Shown here piece after piece: positions 1 through 8,645 of a DNA stretch of 14,735 bases. This DNA comes from VBAS01 sp035318985 (GTDB lineage: Bacteria > Bacteroidota > Bacteroidia > Chitinophagales > Chitinophagaceae): the NCBI GenBank assembly GCA_035318985.1, contig DATHDP010000144.1:1-14735 (forward strand). Reading direction: 5' to 3'. How positions within the stretch are numbered: position 1 is the stretch's first letter; every line of letters starts with the position of its first letter. A model generated the notes under the pieces. That model was not told the origin of the DNA, made no database searches, and was given only the letters and a program-made list of their open reading frames with translations. The position numbers and the translations under genes are program-made.

Positions 1-44
1 TTGTTTACAACACTGACAAAGTAACCTGTAATTTTATATTTTAC

Positions 45-479
45 ATGAACGTACAAGGACAAATCAAAGCGTATATTACTAGTCAACCTGAACCAAAACG
101 CAGCGACATGCAAGAGTTGCATCGCATTATCCTGGAAACAATGCCGGGATGTAAATTATGGTTCCTGGATGGCAAAGACGACAAAGGAAAAATTGTTTCT
201 AATCCTAATGCTGGATATGGATCTTACACCATAAAATATGCTGATGGAACAACCAGGGAGTTTTATCAAATTGGTTTGAGCGCAAACACAACCGGTATCT
301 CTGCCTATATAATGGGTATAAAAGATAAAACATACTTAGCCAAGACTTATGGGAAAAATCTTGGCAAGGCAAGTGTAACCGGGTATTGCATCAAGTTCAA
401 AACTATAAAAGATATAAACGTTGATATACTTCAAGCGGCAATACGAGATGGAGTTGAGATAACGGGGAAAAGTAACTGA
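45..479 (+). CDS. DUF1801 family protein
   Basis: A 144-residue soluble protein with the features of the DUF1801 (YdhG-like) family. It has an N-terminal helical part, the segment around residues 32-41 (TMPGCKLWFL), an aromatic/glycine strand near 57-65 (GYGSYTIKYA), and the conserved-looking run ISAYIMGIKD (85-94) followed by a lysine-rich helix and the strand YCIKFKTI (114-121). Family members are small single-domain proteins of unsettled biochemical role; no catalytic residues can be named. No signal peptide or membrane segment is present. The ATG at 45 is the only sensible start and has no Shine-Dalgarno sequence, as is usual in Bacteroidota. The stop lies 14 bases before the next start, so the genes are probably co-transcribed. 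The family assignment is by recognition of sequence pattern; the function is unknown. Confidence 0.8.
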   Translation: MNVQGQIKAYITSQPEPKRSDMQELHRIILETMPGCKLWFLDGKDDKGKIVSNPNAGYGSYTIKYADGTTREFYQIGLSANTTGISAYIMGIKDKTYLAKTYGKNLGKASVTGYCIKFKTIKDINVDILQAAIRDGVEITGKSN

Positions 480-493
480 CAAAAACAAATCAT

Positions 494-1369
494 ATGTATA
501 CTACGATCAACAAAACTATTTTTTCACTTTTACTCGTTATAAACATGCTTTCTACATTGAATAGTGATGCACAACAACCGCTTACACCTGCATCATCCGG
601 CTATGCACCAGTAAATGGTTCCAAAGTTTATTACGAAGTGTATGGGGCAGGCGATCCTATTGTTTTATTACATGGCGCCTATATGACTATTAACTCGAAC
701 TGGAGTGAACTGATACCCGTTCTTTCCAAAACAAGAAAAGTTATTGCACTGGAATTGGACGGTCACGGACATACACCGTTATCTCAACGTCCATACAGTT
801 ATCAAACACTTGCCAGCGATGTAGCAGCTGTATTGAAATATTTAAAGATCGACAGTGCAGATATACTCGGGTTTAGTTATGGAGGGACCGTTGCTTATCA
901 GTTTGCTATTGAGCACCCGGCTATGACAAAGAAACTGATCATCATTTCATCAACCTATAAATCCGATGGATGGTTGGATATCATGTATAACATGCTCGTA
1001 GGTATTAAACCAGATGCTTTTGATAACACGCCGATCAGATCTGAATATAACAAAGTAGCACCAGACACTTCGAACTGGCATAAGTTTATTGCAACAATGC
1101 TCAAATTCAGTGCGGAGAAATTTAATCTTGGCGATGACAAGATCAAAAACATCAAAGCACCTGTATTACTGATCATGGGAGATAATGATGGTACAGATAA
1201 AAAAGTACTGGCAGAAACATACAGTTTATTAGGCGGAAATGTTTTCGGGGATATAGTTGGAATACCTAGATCACAATTGGCAATACTTCCCGCCAAAGGA
1301 CATGGGACGTTGATGATGGACACGCAGGCTATTGCGGCACTCGTAGGTTCTTTCCTTGCGACTAAATAA
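494..1369 (+). CDS. Exported alpha/beta hydrolase
   Basis: A 291-residue alpha/beta-hydrolase-fold enzyme. Residues 1-26 form a Sec-type signal peptide (basic start, hydrophobic core IFSLLLVINML, likely cut after SDA at 24-26), so it acts in the periplasm or outside the cell. The fold's motifs are in order: the oxyanion-hole HG at 60-61 (VLLHGAYM), the GHG at 90-92, the nucleophile elbow GFSYGG at 126-131 with Ser128, a likely catalytic acid in the strand LLIMGDNDG (Asp230 or Asp232), and His270 in PAKGHGTLM. The triad is thus complete and the enzyme should be an active serine hydrolase (esterase, lactonase or peptidase-like); the substrate cannot be read from the sequence. It lies in an apparent operon between the DUF1801 gene and a small cysteine-rich gene. 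Confidence 0.88.
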   Translation: MYTTINKTIFSLLLVINMLSTLNSDAQQPLTPASSGYAPVNGSKVYYEVYGAGDPIVLLHGAYMTINSNWSELIPVLSKTRKVIALELDGHGHTPLSQRPYSYQTLASDVAAVLKYLKIDSADILGFSYGGTVAYQFAIEHPAMTKKLIIISSTYKSDGWLDIMYNMLVGIKPDAFDNTPIRSEYNKVAPDTSNWHKFIATMLKFSAEKFNLGDDKIKNIKAPVLLIMGDNDGTDKKVLAETYSLLGGNVFGDIVGIPRSQLAILPAKGHGTLMMDTQAIAALVGSFLATK

Positions 1370-1418
1370 AACGTTTCAAAATAAGCGCATTAAATTAAAT
1401 TCTAAATGAAGTTATAGA

Positions 1419-1631
1419 ATGGTTGAAGTATTCAAAACAAATGTGCAACAGCACGAACAGGCGGATCAACTTGCTTCAGTTCTTCGCTGCCGGTTCGATT
1501 TTTGCAAAATAAATTTTGACCTTGATGATTGCGACAAAATATTAAGGGTTGAGGGCAAACAGATTTGCGTGGAAACCATCATCGAAATACTGAATACCCA
1601 TGGGCTTCAATGTGAAGTTCTTCCTGATTAA
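1419..1631 (+). CDS. Small cysteine-rich protein, HMA-like shape
   Basis: A 70-residue soluble protein without signal peptide. The pattern of predicted elements is beta (VEVFKTNV), alpha (about 12-23), two strands (about 28-48), alpha (51-60) and beta (LQCEVLP). This is the beta-alpha-beta-beta-alpha-beta order of a ferredoxin-like or heavy-metal-associated fold. It lacks the metal-binding CxxC of true HMA domains but has five cysteines (24, 29, 38, 50, 65), with Cys24 and Cys29 in a Cx4C spacing. Such small proteins are common in Bacteroidota and are usually annotated as hypothetical or HMA-like. Its stop is six bases before the next ATG, suggesting translational coupling with the reductase-like gene. 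The fold is inferred and metal or thiol function is unproven. Confidence 0.7.
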   Translation: MVEVFKTNVQQHEQADQLASVLRCRFDFCKINFDLDDCDKILRVEGKQICVETIIEILNTHGLQCEVLPD

Positions 1632-1637
1632 AATCAA

Positions 1638-2255
1638 ATGACAATGAGAAAAATAACTGTTTTATCAATGATCACATTAGATGGAGTAATGCAAGCACCT
1701 GGTGCGCCGAAGGAAGATACATCAGGCGGTTTTAAATATGGCGGCTGGACGGCACCTTATGGTGACGAAGCTTATGGTAACGCAGTGCGAAAAGAACTGC
1801 AGCAACCTTCAGATTATCTTTTGGGCAGAAAAACATTTGAGATCTGGGCCGGATACTGGCCTGAACATGGAGACTTTTGGCCACGTATTAATGAAGGCTC
1901 AAAATATGTGTTTTCTAAAAAATTGAAAAAGTCGGATCCATTAGTTACAGGTTGGAAAAACTCAGTAGTAATAAAAAGCGTGGCAGATATAAAAAAACTC
2001 AAAAATTCAAAAGGCGCTGACATTCAAGTGTGGGGTAGCAGTAAGCTCATTCAGCTGCTACTTAAGAATGATCTTGTAGACGAACTCAAACTCAAAATTC
2101 ATCCCTTGACTTTAGGTAAGGGAAAAAAACTTTTTGACAACGGAATGATTCCGGCAGCTTTTGTATTAACAGAAAATATCATTACATCAAAAGGAGTTAT
2201 TATCGCCAGTTATAAGCGAGCTGGTGAAGTAAAGACAAGTACCGTTGGATCTTAA
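1638..2255 (+). CDS. Dihydrofolate reductase family (RibD C-terminal) protein
   Basis: A 205-residue protein of the RibD C-terminal / DHFR-like superfamily (YyaP-type), expected to bind NADPH; true folate reduction is not implied. Visible family marks are the N-terminal strand and loop SMITLDGVMQAPG (10-22), the nucleotide-binding LGRKTFE (62-68), the VWGSSKLI helix start (131-138), and the C-terminal block LVDELKLKIHPLTLGKGKKL (146-165) with its typical HPLTLGKGKKLF ending. There is no deaminase domain, so it is not a full RibD. Two ATGs, at 1638 and 1644, are both possible starts; the second gives MRKITVL, closer to usual family N-termini. It is the last gene of the apparent four-gene unit; the hairpin at 2291-2321 follows. 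Confidence 0.87.
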   Translation: MTMRKITVLSMITLDGVMQAPGAPKEDTSGGFKYGGWTAPYGDEAYGNAVRKELQQPSDYLLGRKTFEIWAGYWPEHGDFWPRINEGSKYVFSKKLKKSDPLVTGWKNSVVIKSVADIKKLKNSKGADIQVWGSSKLIQLLLKNDLVDELKLKIHPLTLGKGKKLFDNGMIPAAFVLTENIITSKGVIIASYKRAGEVKTSTVGS

Positions 2256-2290
2256 GGAGAAATAAATCCTATAGCTATCGGATAAGAAAA

Positions 2291-2321
2291 ATTAAAGCCG
2301 GCATTTTAAACCGGCTTTAAT
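2291..2321. terminator. Bidirectional terminator hairpin
   Basis: An 11-bp perfect stem (ATTAAAGCCGG at 2291-2301 and CCGGCTTTAAT at 2311-2321) with a 9-base loop. It lies between two convergent genes, the DHFR-like gene ending at 2255 and the alpha-2-macroglobulin gene ending at 2354. On the minus strand the stem runs into a short T tract (the A run at 2287-2291), and on the plus strand it ends in TTTAATAAT. It can serve both directions and is stronger for the minus strand. Confidence 0.75.
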
Positions 2322-2353
2322 AATCATGTATTTCAATACTTAACTAAAAACTC

Positions 2354-5300
2354 TTACTGAACCACCTTTATCACTCCTGCCCCATTGTATGAATGATACT
2401 CTCCATTATACATTGCATCGGCGCTGACAGGTCCCATTTTATAAATTCCTGGCGATACTGCACGAACAGCGTAATAAAAATTCTTCTTTATGTGATCAGC
2501 ATCAACAAAGAAATGAATGCGATCATCACGGACATCAAGCGATCTAACTGCAGCCGCATCTTTTATCCAATCCATTCCTGGTATTTCTTTTGTCCTTGGA
2601 TTCTCAATTTCAAAACCTGCAGGTAACAGGTCTGTGATCACAACATTTTCAATATCGGTTGAATATGAACGCTCCAATGTAATGTTGACAATGATCAGAT
2701 CGTTCTGTTTGAATGTATTTCCTGTCAGCTGCTTTCCATTACGATCATAAAACCGTTTCCGTACGCGGAGATAATTATCTTCTTCTTTATAAGCGCCGCT
2801 TGTGCTGATACCTTCGGCTACCCAGAAATAATATAGACGTCCGCTTCCTTTTGTTTCAATATCGATATTAGTTCCTTTCAATGCGGCCTGGTTACCTGTC
2901 CATTGACCGCCATCTACTTTCGCAACAGTCTTGCCGTTTACTTTTATATCAGCAGTTACATCAGATTTATTCGCAGATCTTGCCAACTTACCGAGAGATA
3001 AAAATGAAAATGCTCTTTCCTGTGTGCTGAGCCAGTATCGTGATTTCAATTTATCGCTTACATGTTTCGCCATGATACCGATCTGGCTATTGCCGGGATC
3101 AGCATCGATCAATGCATTCAATGCAATTGCTTCATCACGAACATCGGAATAAAAACTTCCCCCAGTTTGCGGTACTGATTCTTCACCTGCAAATGCCGAA
3201 GGCAATAATGAATTGAATGATTTTTTATCACCCGCCGCTGCATACGCTGCAGATAAAAGATAGCGGCTATCCAATGCCAGCAATTGCTGGTTTGATTTGT
3301 AATAGTTCATTGCTGATGTATTGGCTTTCCCTGCCAATGCCAATACATATAACCCGTAAGCGACTTCTTTTGGAGCGATCATCTTGCTTTGATTACGATT
3401 GTAATAATAACTGATCGTTTCCCTGTTCTTTAATCTTCCATTGATATATGCAAGTATTGTTTCTATTAAACTGTTGTCAATATCAAAACCTGCCTTCTTT
3501 GCTTCGAGTAAGAAATGCGCCGAATAAACTGTGGCCCACCAATGTTCCGTATCATCATTATCCCAAAGCATGATACCTCCTTTATATGTTTGCAGCATTT
3601 TTATTTTACGGATCGCTTCAAGAATATTGCTGTTTGCATTTGTTTTTAATTTCTGATTCAATCCCATCATATCGGCCATATCGCCATAATATAATTGAGG
3701 GAATGCAGCAGAAACAGTTTGTTCAGTACATCCGTAAGGATACTCTACGAGATAACGAAGATGATCTCCTAATTCTAATGCAGGTGAGCGGCTTACTACA
3801 AGTTTGTAAGCAATGCTTGATGGAATAAAATCATTTAAGCCAATATTAATTTTTTGATTTGTTCCACCGGCAATAGAACCACTACCCGAAACTTTTTGCA
3901 ATGGAGATGCAGGACGAATGGATATTTCTGTTTCGTCATTGAACTTTTCGCCCATGCCATTTACCGCAATTCTTATTTTACCAACAGCTACTGACGGATC
4001 AGCAGCTATTTGGAAAACTGCACGGCCTTCGCTGTTAGCATTAATGTCTACAGATTGATTATTGCCTCCAATAATTTTCAATGGACCTTCAACTGAGATC
4101 GCAGCAGAAATATTTGTTGACTTTGAAGTCGTGTTACTCAACGTAACAGGAACTGTTACTGTATCACCCGGGCTTAAAAATCTTGGTAATGCTGTACTGA
4201 TAACAATAGGATCAGCAACTGTCATTGTATTTTCACTGCTACCAAAGCTTTGATCTTTGTATGCAACAGCCATCAACCTTATTTCACCACTGAATTGAGG
4301 AATGGAAAATTCAAAACTTGCTTCACCATTTCCGTTAGCTTTCTGTATACCGCTCCAGTAAGAAACAATTTTTATTCTTTTTGCTGGCATCGGGTTCACT
4401 CTTTTGCTCATATCTAAATCACCATCACCCCCAGTGCTACTGAACTTGGCTCTTATTTCCGGAAATAATAATGGATAAAGATCAAATGCAGTGACCTGTA
4501 ATGCTTTTTTCTGGTAAAAGAAATCATACGGATCAGGTGTTTCAAAATTGCTGACCTGCAGCACGCCGTTATCAACAGCCGATAATGTAACATAACTTCC
4601 CGGCGCTGCTTTTACTGTTACTCTTTGTTTCGTTTTTGAGCGAACAGCTTTTGTTGCAACGATATCAACCTGCATCTTCCTGCTTTTTTCTTCCACTTTT
4701 ACGCTTTTAAATCCATGTGCAACTGTAAGTGGCAGATCAGATAATTCATGTGCTTTGATAAGTGTCGCAGTGATATAAACATTTGGCACATGCTCAGAAG
4801 TCAATGGCAGATCAACTTTTACAGATCGATTATTATTTTCTGTAGCCTCTACATTCACATATTGATAGTGTACCACTTTATCGGTTTCCATTGTCACCAA
4901 CATTCTTCCGCTAAACGGAGCTTTAAAAAATGCACTGACAGTTTCACCAGCCAAATAAGCTTTTTTATCAAGCTCAATTTCAATATTACCCTCATTACTT
5001 ACTTCAAAAGAATTATCATCGGACCAACCCCAGCGACCATAACTGTAAAAATCCTGGCTTACATAAGTGTTAGCACCCGGAATGGATACTCTTAATTCAT
5101 AACGGCCGGGAATTCTTGGAACAAATGAATACAAAGAAGCAGCGCCAACTGTTAATTCTCTTGTTTCTATAGATCTTATATCTTCCTGCGATTCATACCG
5201 GAAGTATCCGCCGCTATTTACAAGATGTGTATTGTATTCTCTTTTTATAATTTCTATTCTTGCTTTTGCATTTACAGCATTGCCATCTTTATTCACGGAT

Positions 5301-7774
5301 GCTAATGTGAATTGCACCGGCTGATTCAAAGGATGATAATACCATCCGTCGTATTTTATACCAAAGAAAACATCCTGGGTAAATACATCGATCGAAGAGG
5401 CACGGCTAACAGGCCTGCCTGTTTCATCAAACACGGTTGTATAAAAAGTAGTTTGTAAAACACCCGCATTTTTTAAATTAGCCGGAACGGAGTAAACCTG
5501 TTTAGCATTTCCCTCCGCATCAGTAGTGCCTTCTCTTACATCTTTACTTATAGGGTTACTCTCGCTGGAGAAACTAAAATCAAATTTCTCGAACTTGTCA
5601 GGTGAAAAATATTTCTGCTTTGTTTGAATTTCGGTTTCGTATTTACGGTTTGCAGCTGGTGGCCCAAAGAAATTCATCGCATTCACTGAAAGTGTTGTTG
5701 TTTCACCAGCTTTCAAAAATTCCTTATCCAACTTTGTGTTTACTCTTATTCTATCAGGAACAAATTCTTCAATACGAAAATCCTTGGAAGCAAGTAACAG
5801 GTCATTAGAAGTATAAACTTCCAGTGTATAAGAACCGGTAATTGCCGAAATCGCCATTTCAATATTTCCTTCTGTTGAGCCTTCTTCATTTAATGTTTTC
5901 CGGAATTCTTTTAATTCTTTTCCATTTGGTAAAAGGAATTTCATTTTTACCGGTATCTCACCGGGACTTTTCCATTCACGATTGCGAAGTATGACGGAGA
6001 AATTTATTTTTTCACCCGGGCGATAAATATCTCTTTCAGCATAAACAAATGCATCAAGTCCTGAAGGATTGTTTCTTCTTCCACCCACATCAAACCGTGA
6101 AGTATTTACTCTTGTTGAGCTAAATGGTAAATAATTAAAATCATCTCCTGTTTTTGCAATTATCATTGCAGGTTGAAAGCCGCTGAAATCTTTTTTTGTA
6201 TAAACGATCTCAGCAACACCGTCACCGTTCGTAGAACCTGTTCCTATTAATTGATTATTTTTCGAATACACTGAAACATTTACTCCACTCATTCCTTCAG
6301 CAGTTTTAATAGAATTGGTAAACACAAATATTTTATCAACTCCTTCTTTAGCAACCAAACCAATATCGGATACAGAAATAAAACGGCTATCCCTTACCCA
6401 ATAATCTTTCATTGAACTGATCTGGATATGATAGATGCCTTTAAATTCCGGCAGCCTGTCTTCGAATTGTGATATATTCAAAATTTTTCCGCCACCACTC
6501 TTTGGCAAGGAACGTGTGTCAATTTCTTTTTCATAAATAATATCACCCAACATTGCATCATCACCGCCGCCCCGGTATTCATCATATTCTTCATCTTCAT
6601 ACCTGCTATAACTGGCGGTTGATGGATAATAACCATAGCGATCCATCATCAGTAAATTGCTCTCATAGATCTTTGAGATCGTAAGTTTTACTTTTGGAAT
6701 GCTGGTGATCTTCACTTCAATATTCTTAGCGCCACGTTTTGACAAGTAAACCGCTTTTTTACTTGTAAAACTTATACCAGCTTCCAGTTCTCCAAAAGCT
6801 ACCTGGTGTTGTGACTCTTCTTTTAATTCACCCCCGATCTTTCCACGTAATCCTTCTTTAAATATTACCTTATAACTTTTTTCAATGTCAAATTTATCAC
6901 TGCGTAGTGTCAGGCCGCTTTCATCAACTTCAGTGGTGAATTGAACAGCCGGATCCAACTTGATATATGATTTAAGGTCTGCTTCCACAATTTGCTGGCT
7001 GGTGGTTACACGAATGGTCCCTTCGGTACCATCATGTTCAGATTCTACATTTTGAATAGCGAGAACATATGGAGAAGGAACAGAAAGATGTTCTGTGATC
7101 GACTCAGCGATCGAATTTGTTCCTCCTTCCGGCGCCAGGCCTTTACCAATGGTAATTTTTGTTTCATAGTTGCGGTCCTCAGGCTTGAAACTCGCCAGCC
7201 TGAAAGAAATTTTTGAATCCGATGAAATTGTTTGTGGTGTAAATGAAGTTTCTTTTCCATCAACCTCTATTGCTAATTTTTCTTTGAGCTTTACTGGATC
7301 GATCTTATAATTAAAGAAAAGATCGAGTTGAGGAACAACATTGCGGGTTGCTTCATCCGGCATTGTCCAGACCACTTGTGCATTTTCCAATGCAAGTGCC
7401 GGTGTAGTAAAACTTATTTTATCTGCGCCTTCAACTTTATCATATTTACTGTAACGCAATACTTCGTTGCTGAATTTGGCAGTGTAAGTGGTAGCTGGTT
7501 GCAGTGGAACTGCCGGTGAAAAAACCAATTGATCCGGGCTTTCCCAGCGAAAACGACCGGGTATTTTTGGACTAAATGAAATATAATCAGTAGAATCCCA
7601 CACATTGAGCAATGAATCTTTTATTAAAGATTTGTTGAAACGGAATATGAGATTGCCCATCTGTGGCACTTCACCTTTTGCATTTGTATATTCAAGCTGA
7701 ACGGCATTCTTTTTACAGGCAGGTAAAAAAATAGCAACTATGATAATAGTTACCAGGAATGATTTGATACGCAT
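2354..7774 (-). CDS. Alpha-2-macroglobulin family lipoprotein
   Basis: A 1806-residue bacterial alpha-2-macroglobulin (E. coli YfhM is about 1650). The N-terminus is a lipoprotein signal with lipobox LPAC and Cys20; the residues after it (KKNAV) lack the acidic surface-export signal known in Bacteroidota, so it probably faces the periplasm. N-terminal beta domains occupy about 25-570, with an unusual Tyr/Glu/Gly-rich acidic stretch at 380-410. An MG2-type domain begins at FVYAERDIYRPGEKI (576-590). A flexible segment with GGDGD (1115-1119) is a candidate bait-region neighbour. The A2M core follows from about 1131 to 1220. The thioester motif is CTEQ at 1349-1352 (Cys1349, Gln1352), intact in the CxEQ form, in an alpha-helical thioester domain (about 1330-1600). 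A C-terminal receptor-like beta domain lies at about 1690-1806. The family traps proteases that cleave the bait and cross-links them. It is divergent from PBP1C, its usual partner. Confidence 0.95.
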   Translation of the reverse strand: MRIKSFLVTIIIVAIFLPACKKNAVQLEYTNAKGEVPQMGNLIFRFNKSLIKDSLLNVWDSTDYISFSPKIPGRFRWESPDQLVFSPAVPLQPATTYTAKFSNEVLRYSKYDKVEGADKISFTTPALALENAQVVWTMPDEATRNVVPQLDLFFNYKIDPVKLKEKLAIEVDGKETSFTPQTISSDSKISFRLASFKPEDRNYETKITIGKGLAPEGGTNSIAESITEHLSVPSPYVLAIQNVESEHDGTEGTIRVTTSQQIVEADLKSYIKLDPAVQFTTEVDESGLTLRSDKFDIEKSYKVIFKEGLRGKIGGELKEESQHQVAFGELEAGISFTSKKAVYLSKRGAKNIEVKITSIPKVKLTISKIYESNLLMMDRYGYYPSTASYSRYEDEEYDEYRGGGDDAMLGDIIYEKEIDTRSLPKSGGGKILNISQFEDRLPEFKGIYHIQISSMKDYWVRDSRFISVSDIGLVAKEGVDKIFVFTNSIKTAEGMSGVNVSVYSKNNQLIGTGSTNGDGVAEIVYTKKDFSGFQPAMIIAKTGDDFNYLPFSSTRVNTSRFDVGGRRNNPSGLDAFVYAERDIYRPGEKINFSVILRNREWKSPGEIPVKMKFLLPNGKELKEFRKTLNEEGSTEGNIEMAISAITGSYTLEVYTSNDLLLASKDFRIEEFVPDRIRVNTKLDKEFLKAGETTTLSVNAMNFFGPPAANRKYETEIQTKQKYFSPDKFEKFDFSFSSESNPISKDVREGTTDAEGNAKQVYSVPANLKNAGVLQTTFYTTVFDETGRPVSRASSIDVFTQDVFFGIKYDGWYYHPLNQPVQFTLASVNKDGNAVNAKARIEIIKREYNTHLVNSGGYFRYESQEDIRSIETRELTVGAASLYSFVPRIPGRYELRVSIPGANTYVSQDFYSYGRWGWSDDNSFEVSNEGNIEIELDKKAYLAGETVSAFFKAPFSGRMLVTMETDKVVHYQYVNVEATENNNRSVKVDLPLTSEHVPNVYITATLIKAHELSDLPLTVAHGFKSVKVEEKSRKMQVDIVATKAVRSKTKQRVTVKAAPGSYVTLSAVDNGVLQVSNFETPDPYDFFYQKKALQVTAFDLYPLLFPEIRAKFSSTGGDGDLDMSKRVNPMPAKRIKIVSYWSGIQKANGNGEASFEFSIPQFSGEIRLMAVAYKDQSFGSSENTMTVADPIVISTALPRFLSPGDTVTVPVTLSNTTSKSTNISAAISVEGPLKIIGGNNQSVDINANSEGRAVFQIAADPSVAVGKIRIAVNGMGEKFNDETEISIRPASPLQKVSGSGSIAGGTNQKINIGLNDFIPSSIAYKLVVSRSPALELGDHLRYLVEYPYGCTEQTVSAAFPQLYYGDMADMMGLNQKLKTNANSNILEAIRKIKMLQTYKGGIMLWDNDDTEHWWATVYSAHFLLEAKKAGFDIDNSLIETILAYINGRLKNRETISYYYNRNQSKMIAPKEVAYGLYVLALAGKANTSAMNYYKSNQQLLALDSRYLLSAAYAAAGDKKSFNSLLPSAFAGEESVPQTGGSFYSDVRDEAIALNALIDADPGNSQIGIMAKHVSDKLKSRYWLSTQERAFSFLSLGKLARSANKSDVTADIKVNGKTVAKVDGGQWTGNQAALKGTNIDIETKGSGRLYYFWVAEGISTSGAYKEEDNYLRVRKRFYDRNGKQLTGNTFKQNDLIIVNITLERSYSTDIENVVITDLLPAGFEIENPRTKEIPGMDWIKDAAAVRSLDVRDDRIHFFVDADHIKKNFYYAVRAVSPGIYKMGPVSADAMYNGEYHSYNGAGVIKVVQ

Positions 7775-8047
7775 ATAGATTTGTTGGTTGAGAGTGTAAC
7801 CGAAAGATAAGTTAAATAAGAAATGGGTGATAAAAATTTATCCTCTTTGTTCTTCTTTAAAGAAAAGGAAAAACAGAAATTAGTATTGTGAAAAAGCTAA
7901 GGAGGAATGTCGCGGGTAGGCCGTGATTGGTCAGAAGGCTCCATACAGGTTGAAAAGAATTTGTATGGAAAGATAATAGTAAGAAAAATTGGATTGCAAA
8001 TTTTAGAAGATAAATAAATGTTAAGTTGCTGGTCACAAAATATTATT
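7775..8047. other. Gap between alpha-2-macroglobulin and RAYT genes
   Basis: A 273-base divergent gap with no convincing gene. It holds the possible -7 element for the minus-strand gene, a 12-base palindrome TTCTTTAAAGAA at 7853-7864, and a 7-bp stem (CCATACA at 7941-7947, TGTATGG at 7962-7968) with a 14-base loop. A stretch around 7899-7945 is richer in G and C than its surroundings and could be the decayed left end of the RAYT/REP unit. No copy of the palindrome found on the right side of the RAYT gene is present here. Confidence 0.5.
7802..7809 (-). promoter_or_regulatory. Possible -7 element for the alpha-2-macroglobulin gene
   Basis: On the minus strand this reads TATCTTTC, one base away from the Bacteroidota -7 consensus TAnnTTTG, and lies 28 bases before the start codon at 7774. 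No convincing -33 TTG is found at the expected distance, so the call is tentative. Confidence 0.3.
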
Positions 8048-8635
8048 ATGGAATTTTTCAAAAACGAGTTATATCATATTTATAACAGGGGTAATAATCA
8101 GCAGAAGATCTTCTTCAAGCCTGATAATTACATATTCTTTTTAAAAAAAGTGAGACGTTATATTCTACCTTACTGCGATATTCTTTCTTATTCACTTATG
8201 CCAAATCATTTTCATTTTCTTATTCATTCTAATGAAAGAACGATTGCTACAAAAGCAATTCGTGCTCAAGCTAAAAATGTGCTTTCAGAAGGAATCAGGC
8301 TTTTATTGAGCTCTTATACCCAGGCGATAAATAAACAGAATCAATTTTCAGGATCACTATTCCAACAAAATACCAAAGCAAAACCAATTGTGAAGGGAAG
8401 CAGGAACTATGATCTAACCGTCTTTCACTACATTCATCAAAATCCTATTAAAGCTAATCTAGTAGCGAGAATGGAAGATTGGGAATATTCATCCTTTGTT
8501 GATTATTGTAGCAAGCGAAATGGAACTTTATGTAACAAAGAGCTTGCAATAAAGCTGCTTGGATTAAATATGGTGACATTTTATCAAGATTCGTACCGTC
8601 AAATTGGTTATGATGATATAAATAATATTCTTTGA
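8048..8635 (+). CDS. REP-associated tyrosine transposase (RAYT, Y1 family)
   Basis: A 195-residue single-domain Y1 (HUH) nuclease of the TnpA-REP/RAYT type. Numbering from the chosen start, it has the N-terminal ELYHIYNRGNN (7-17), the metal-binding HxH in MPNHFHFLIH (His54 and His56), a helix with the candidate catalytic tyrosine in LLSSYTQAINK (Tyr90), SGSLFQQNTKA (101-111), and the family's end block FHYIHQNPIKANLV (126-139) with WEYSSF. RAYTs are single-copy domesticated relatives of IS200/IS605 transposases that nick DNA at REP hairpins. The ATG at 8048 is preferred because MEFFKNELYH matches the family N-terminus; an in-frame ATG at 8018 would add ten unlike residues. The gene is visibly AT-rich and is followed by a perfect palindrome. 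All key residues are present, so it may be active. Confidence 0.9.
   Translation: MEFFKNELYHIYNRGNNQQKIFFKPDNYIFFLKKVRRYILPYCDILSYSLMPNHFHFLIHSNERTIATKAIRAQAKNVLSEGIRLLLSSYTQAINKQNQFSGSLFQQNTKAKPIVKGSRNYDLTVFHYIHQNPIKANLVARMEDWEYSSFVDYCSKRNGTLCNKELAIKLLGLNMVTFYQDSYRQIGYDDINNIL
8604..8634 (+). promoter_or_regulatory. Possible promoter of the PBP1C gene inside the RAYT tail
   Basis: TTG at 8604-8606 is separated by 19 bases from TATTCTTTG at 8626-8634, which resembles the Bacteroidota -33 TTG / -7 TAnnTTTG pair with one extra base in the -7 element. If used, transcription would begin near 8640 and the palindrome at 8646-8680 would form a hairpin at the 5' end of the pbpC message. Tentative. 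Confidence 0.28.
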
Positions 8636-8645
8636 CCGGCTCAAT

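Noticed and set aside
955..1323. Minus-strand open frame of 122 codons inside the hydrolase gene
   Set aside because: It is fully covered by the hydrolase gene, which has complete motifs; the opposite-strand product resembles nothing known.
1378..1418. Short inverted repeat TTCTA/TAGAA before the 70-residue gene
   Set aside because: Five-base AT-rich arms are expected by chance in such sequence.
4748..5095. Plus-strand open frame of 115 codons inside the alpha-2-macroglobulin gene
   Set aside because: It is antisense to a well-supported gene and its aromatic, compositionally odd product is typical of a shadow frame.
7907..8017. A 36-codon open frame preceded by AAGGAGG
   Set aside because: The AAGGAGG is only one base from the ATG, too close to work, and Bacteroidota rarely use such sites. 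The peptide resembles nothing I recognise, and its stop abutting the ATG at 8018 can be chance.
8018..8047. ATG at 8018 as the RAYT start
   Set aside because: It adds ten residues (MLSCWSQNII) absent from the family pattern; the internal ATG at 8048 fits better.
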